Of a stretch of DNA of 64,000 nt, positions 59,901 through 64,000 are shown in pieces. The notes beneath the pieces are model-generated. The model saw nothing but the letters and a program-made list of their open reading frames with translations. It was not told the origin of the DNA and searched no databases. This DNA is from DATEPR01 sp963780635 (GTDB lineage: Bacteria; Actinomycetota; Actinomycetes; Mycobacteriales; Pseudonocardiaceae), in NCBI GenBank assembly GCA_963780635.1, contig CAWACW010000015.1:542390-606389 (forward strand), in the 5' to 3' direction. Every line of letters begins with the position of its first letter. The stretch's first letter is position 1. Position numbers and translations under genes: made by a program.

Positions 59901-62900
59901 ATAGTTATATTTTCATTTAATTCTGCTATTATTGGAGGAATTGGAAATTTAGAAAACTAAGGGTATTTCACTATGAAAAATTGTACATTTACAAATAATC
60001 ATGCTTTAAGATCTTCACTAATTGAAATTACTGATACATTAGATTACACTTCTACATTTAACAATTGCACATTTTCTTTAAAAACGATATTAATCCTAAG
60101 CATAATTGATGGCTTCAGTCACTTGCTTTAATTTTCTTCGAACTAAAATTTTCTTGCATAATTTAGCTAATTGGTTTAATCTTAAAGCACCTCCATATAT
60201 ACTCTTAGTATAAGTAAAGGAAATTTAATGATAACAAACTCAAGCACTTTTTAAAATGAATTGTAAATTACCTTCTTTTTACTTATTTATAGGAATTTCT
60301 TGAATTCTTATATGGGATTTATATTGATAAAGGATTCTCTGATTAACAATATATCAGTATCAGGGACTGATGGGTCATTCATGGCTTTATCTTAAAGTAC
60401 CTTAGTTTTATAAAATATGAAACTTACAAATTTCCAATATGTAAATAACACAAAATTAACTCAATTTTTGATTGATGCTAATCTAAACTCTTAAGTTACA
60501 ATTAAGTCGTCACAACTCAACAACACTAATATATAGATTGTTAGAGGTTAAAGGTCTACCATTACAATTAGAGATTCCATAATAAGCAATATATTCTTTA
60601 CTTAAACGACTGCATAACCTTATATTATAATGATAGATTCATGCACAACATTATTCTAAAACGTTTCATTTACTGCTATAAGAAGTAGAGCTTTATACTC
60701 AATGTTTATATAGAGATCGCCCTAATTGTCCATTATTGATTCAAATTTCTTAACCTTTAACAAAAGTGTCTTCTATATATCAGATTCAAATACTAATGTG
60801 TCGAACTCTAAATTTATAAGTACTTAAATAATCTCATAACACCTTATTTTTAGATCCAACTTTGAATGTGATAAAAGGTAAAACAATTAGAGCTCTTACA
60901 GTATAAAATGGGGTACTATCAGTGAACAATTCATTGTTTCAAAATTAATATACAGCTACATATGGTGGTGCTATATATATAATGAATGGGAATTTAAATA
61001 TTGATCAAAGTACATTCATATCAAATTCAGCTTTACAAGGTGGCGCTCTCTTTCTTGACTGTATTTAATGTAAACATTTTATTGATTAATTTGATATTAC
61101 AGCTGCTAATTGTTAGTTTAACATAACTAATACTCAGTTTTATTAAAATATTGGTATTTAATAAGGAGGTTGCATTCAATATAACATGTATTTACCTAAC
61201 TCTGTTAATAATACATTTGATATTTCAAATGCTGCGCCATATGCTCCATATATAGGAGGGTACCCAGTGGATGTTGATATTATATCTTATGACAAATATC
61301 CATTAGCGAGTAGCTAAAGTTATAATGGTACAATTTCAGTTATGGTTATAGATGCTTAATTAAACCTAATCAATAATGATAATACTACGTAAGTATGCAA
61401 TGATATTAACTCAAATATAGGAATGTTAAAATTGATATTTTAGATATTAACACTAAGGTTGTAGGCCAAGTTTAGGTATAAGCTGTAAACGGTATAGCAA
61501 TATTTGATGAACTTACCTTTTATGCTACCCCTGGGTCTTCAAATGTCAGTTACCTGGTCTATTCACCAAATATTAATGACAATATTTTAGCTGAGGTCCT
61601 TCCAGGTTGGATTTGTACAATGAATGATATAGCTATGTTTGATTTTAGATTATGCTCTTATGGAGAAGCTGATATTGATAATGAGTGTATTATATGTTCA
61701 TAAGAGGCATTATTCTTCCCATGGTGATATTTTATTGTTATGATTGCCCTGATAATGCAGTCTGTCCTGGTGGAGCAGAATTAAAGCTTGAACCCGGTTT
61801 TTGGAGATCTTCTTACTTTTCTACTAATATTGTAGAATGCTTAAACACAGAGGCTTGTAGAGGAGGCTCTCTTCCTTTTAATTTCTCATAATATGACATA
61901 ATGTCCTATGGTTATAATCCCTTATGCTAAGTAAGTTATGGAGGTAATCTGTGTAATAAATGTATGGAAGTCGACAATATTTTATATGCAAGGACAGGAC
62001 CCTATGGTTGTTCTAAATGCCCTTCCGCTGCAGGGAACATTATAAAAATTTTAGGAATTTTTATAGCTATTTTCTTAGCTTTTATGGCAATGCTATGGAT
62101 AAATTTAAGACACTAAAATGAGAGTGAAACTAGTGTAATACTAAGGATTGCGACGAATTACGTATAGATATTGTCAACAGCAGCTGCTTTTAACCTTTAA
62201 TGGCCATCATACTTACAAGACTTCTTTTAAATATTCACATCAATTGGAGACTCAACAGAACAATTCATATCTTTTGATTGTTTCTTAACTTCTACAGGGT
62301 TCAGTTAAGTCGGAAGTTCGACTCACTATTTCAAAACTTTAATGATCAACCTCATACCTGTTATAATGGTAATCATATTCTTTATCATCTTCTATATCAT
62401 GAGAATAATTAGACAGAGTCATGACGTAATATACAAACGATAGGTGATTGTAGCTTTTATCATTATACTATATGCCTTACACCCTACAATCACAAAACTT
62501 TCAACAAGTTTATTCTTTTGTATGGAACTAGACCCTGGATAATACTGGTTATAAGATGATCTTGAAGTCAAGTGTTGCATAGAATCATATAATGTGGAGC
62601 TTTGGTATTGGAATCCCATCAATAGCAATATGGGTAATTGGATTCCCTTTAATTGGTTTCATTTATCTCTATAAGAAACGTACTCAGCTTAATGACAGTG
62701 TTGTCTTTGGAAGGTATAGGATTATTTACTAAGGATTAAAAACATAATACTTCTATTGGGAATTCATCAATATATTAAGAAAAGTATTCCTAGTCTCAGT
62801 GAATGTATTCTTGAATATGTACCCTAGCATTTTTAAAGCTTTAATTAGTTTGTTTGTGCTAGTAATGTTTTACAGAATCTAAGTAAGAGTGGAACCTTAT

Positions 62901-63935
62901 AATCTGATCCTAAACTTCCTAGAGTAAAGAGAATATTTTACTACAATAGTTACTTTCTTTGGAGCTCTATTCTTTACTAATGCGAACATAGTCTCTGGAA
63001 TGGTTTAATTAGTGATATTTATAGTAATAGTTGCTTTTAACTTGTACTTCTTAATGCTTTGGGTATACTGTTTAGCCTATACAATTAAGATAGGTATATC
63101 ATAGAGATTTGCCAAATTTTTAAGACTTTTCGTACTATCGACTACAATGAAAAGGTATGAGGATATTTTCTTAAATACTGGTACAACATTAAGTTAGAAA
63201 AGTAAAAGTTCCTCAATTAACAATAATTCAACTGATAAAACTCTCAGTAAGTCCAGTAAATCTTAAGCTGAAGGTAGTACAGAAAGACGGTTATCTGCTG
63301 TAAAATACCTACTAATAACTTTATATCAAATAACAATTTAGTCATGAAAAAACCTACAAAATCTACTAAGTATCAAACAGATTTGAAACTGGAATAAGCT
63401 TTTTCATCTGACTAAAAGGGTAGAAAGATATCAAATAACAAGGCTAAAGTAAACTGTACATGGGGATATAACTCCGCATAGGGCAGCATTAGAAGACTCA
63501 GGTACTAACTATGATTTGATAGGATAACCACAGACAACATTTATAGGTGTAACAAACATCAACACCTATATAAACAATCATAATGATAGTTCCTACATGA
63601 TAAGCTAATAACCAACCTAAAATATATAGTAGTATCAAGGGACAGCTAACAATGTCTCCTACCCATTCTACCATGAAGACTAAGTGTTACCAGATGGATT
63701 CACTGCTGATGATGTTAAATATGGGTTAATCAAACATAAAAGAGACTAAGCTGTTCATTTAAACTAAAATATAAGTAGTACTCGTGGGAAGGATTTAAAG
63801 AAGAAGTTTGATAATGATGCTGAAGTCAAACACCTTTAATCATTCATTGTTAAACGAAAAGAGAAAAAACAGAAAAATAAATAGAATGAATAGAAAAATA
63901 ATCAGGATGAACGAATTGACAGTTACAATTAGTGA
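56926..63935 (+). CDS. Ciliate multi-pass membrane protein with Cys-rich and beta-helix-like ectodomain (nuclear code 6, introns)
   Basis: With UAA and UAG as Gln, ATG 56926 opens a signal peptide (MVKLKSWTVLHLILLITLLP) followed by Cys-rich modules (CGQQCQTGYYL; CSSCSGPSQCNICKN; CNCTNGGTC, EGF/furin-like). From about 57,470 to 61,600 comes a long Asn/Thr/Ser-rich region with recurring NNTFTNNT-type strands, like pectate-lyase or autotransporter beta-helices. Near 61,735 a second Cys-rich block reads YDCPDNAVCPGG and EPGFWRSS. About seven membrane helices follow (62,035-63,150, for example GIGIPSIAIWVIGFPLIGF). A polar, Gln/Lys-rich tail ends at TGA 63,933-63,935. The span includes introns and at least two unexplained frame changes, so no single exact exon chain is claimed. 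The family is large in hypotrichs; function is unknown. Confidence 0.8.
57053..58884 (+). other. Six short spliceosomal introns in the ciliate gene
   Basis: GT...AG introns whose removal keeps the frame: 57053-57086 (34 nt), 57222-57254 (33), 57432-57463 (32), 57684-57726 (43), 57960-57991 (32) and 58848-58884 (37). The first two restore regularly spaced cysteines; the fifth avoids a UGA. More introns are likely, for example starting at 59,065 (end uncertain) and 63,301. Confidence 0.7.
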
Positions 63936-63986
63936 TATTTAAATTAATTAATATTTATCTTAATTTCATAATTATAATTCAATAAT

Positions 63987-64000
63987 GGGGTTTTGGGGTT
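63987..64000. repeat. Right telomere, G4T4G4TT (cut by the window edge)
   Basis: The sequence ends in G4T4G4 plus two T, the mirror of the left telomere. A full 20-bp telomere would extend to about 64,006, so nearly the whole chromosome is present. Confidence 0.93.

Larger units (their letters stand above)
56835..64000. other. Hypotrich ciliate macronuclear nanochromosome (nearly complete)
   Basis: A 7.17-kb AT-rich segment bounded by C4A4 telomere on the left and G4T4 on the right. It holds one gene in the plus orientation, with about 70 bp of 5' and 50 bp of 3' non-coding DNA between gene and telomeres. This is the compact layout of Oxytricha/Stylonychia gene-sized chromosomes. UAA and UAG inside the gene read as Gln, which excludes Euplotes (same telomere repeat but UAA/UAG stops). 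It is not bacterial DNA. Confidence 0.93.

Noticed and set aside
61685..61891. A 68-residue bacterial-code ORF in the AT-rich part
   Set aside because: It is a fragment of the ciliate gene delimited by UAA, which is Gln in this code.
57061..63950. Euplotes as the source, with +1 programmed frameshifting
   Set aside because: Euplotes uses UAA and UAG as stops; here they occur throughout as Gln. The frame changes also lack the AAA-UAA context needed.
56835..64000. Horizontal transfer of a ciliate gene into the bacterium
   Set aside because: Intact terminal telomeres at both ends, introns and no amelioration of base composition argue for a physical or assembly join of two molecules.

Overview
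The window is two unrelated genomes joined end to end. Bases 1 to about 56,834 are a very GC-rich actinobacterial chromosome segment. Bases 56,835 to 64,000 are an almost complete AT-rich macronuclear nanochromosome of a hypotrich (Oxytricha/Stylonychia-type) ciliate. It starts with exactly 20 bp of C4A4C4A4C4 telomere and is running into the opposite G4T4 telomere at the window edge. The join cuts a bacterial S53 protease gene. The simplest reading is a library-ligation or assembly chimera, not a biological insertion.

Bacterial part. Gene content points to the order Pseudonocardiales, genus not determined: GlnE with two type-I glutamine synthetases, WhiB7 with UvrD2, the LprG lipoprotein with its exporter, DUF4191, DUF2630 and DUF5134 proteins, and a 16S-23S-5S operon with no spacer tRNA. 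Layout: (a) 1-6.0 kb, membrane acyltransferase, amidohydrolase, smpB, ftsX, ftsE, prfB and a PadR regulator. (b) 6.0-9.6 kb, small proteins, a 140-bp tandem repeat, an aquaporin-like channel and the initiator tRNA. (c) 9.6-25.6 kb, a block resembling M. tuberculosis Rv3193c-Rv3198c: UPF0182, PPA1309, Lon-like PDZ protease, zincin, HExxH protease, ThiF-like protein, ABC1 kinase, whiB7 and uvrD2. It is interrupted by about 0.8 kb of 30-bp repeats and a methyltransferase. (d) 25.7-35.3 kb, the nitrogen block: DUF4191, RDD, glnA1 behind a tandem GlnR box, a frameshifted CtpE-like P-type ATPase, glnE and a GNAT protein. (e) 35.5-41.1 kb, the rRNA operon on the minus strand with two promoter-like sequences. 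(f) 41.2-55.0 kb, a 1229-aa glycosyltransferase/FkbM fusion, glnA2, an MFS carrier, lprG with a P55-type exporter, a Hip1-like hydrolase, nadE, DUF5134 and panB. (g) 55.3-56.8 kb, a DUF899 protein and the truncated S53 protease.

How genes work together. GlnA1 keeps the tyrosine that GlnE adenylylates, while GlnA2 has tryptophan there. GlnR probably controls glnA1. FtsE and FtsX form the divisome ABC module. SmpB and RF2 act in translation termination and rescue. WhiB7 has the features of its known attenuated leader: a WhiB7-type promoter, a translated leader ORF and a strong intrinsic terminator. LprG and its MFS partner are translationally coupled and likely export lipids to the envelope.

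Ciliate part. One large gene (about 56,926-63,935) fills the nanochromosome. It reads UAA and UAG as glutamine and ends at UGA. It has very short introns (32-43 nt) and encodes a signal peptide, cysteine-rich modules, a long Asn/Thr-rich beta-helix-like ectodomain, about seven membrane helices and a polar tail. Several single-base frame discontinuities remain unexplained.
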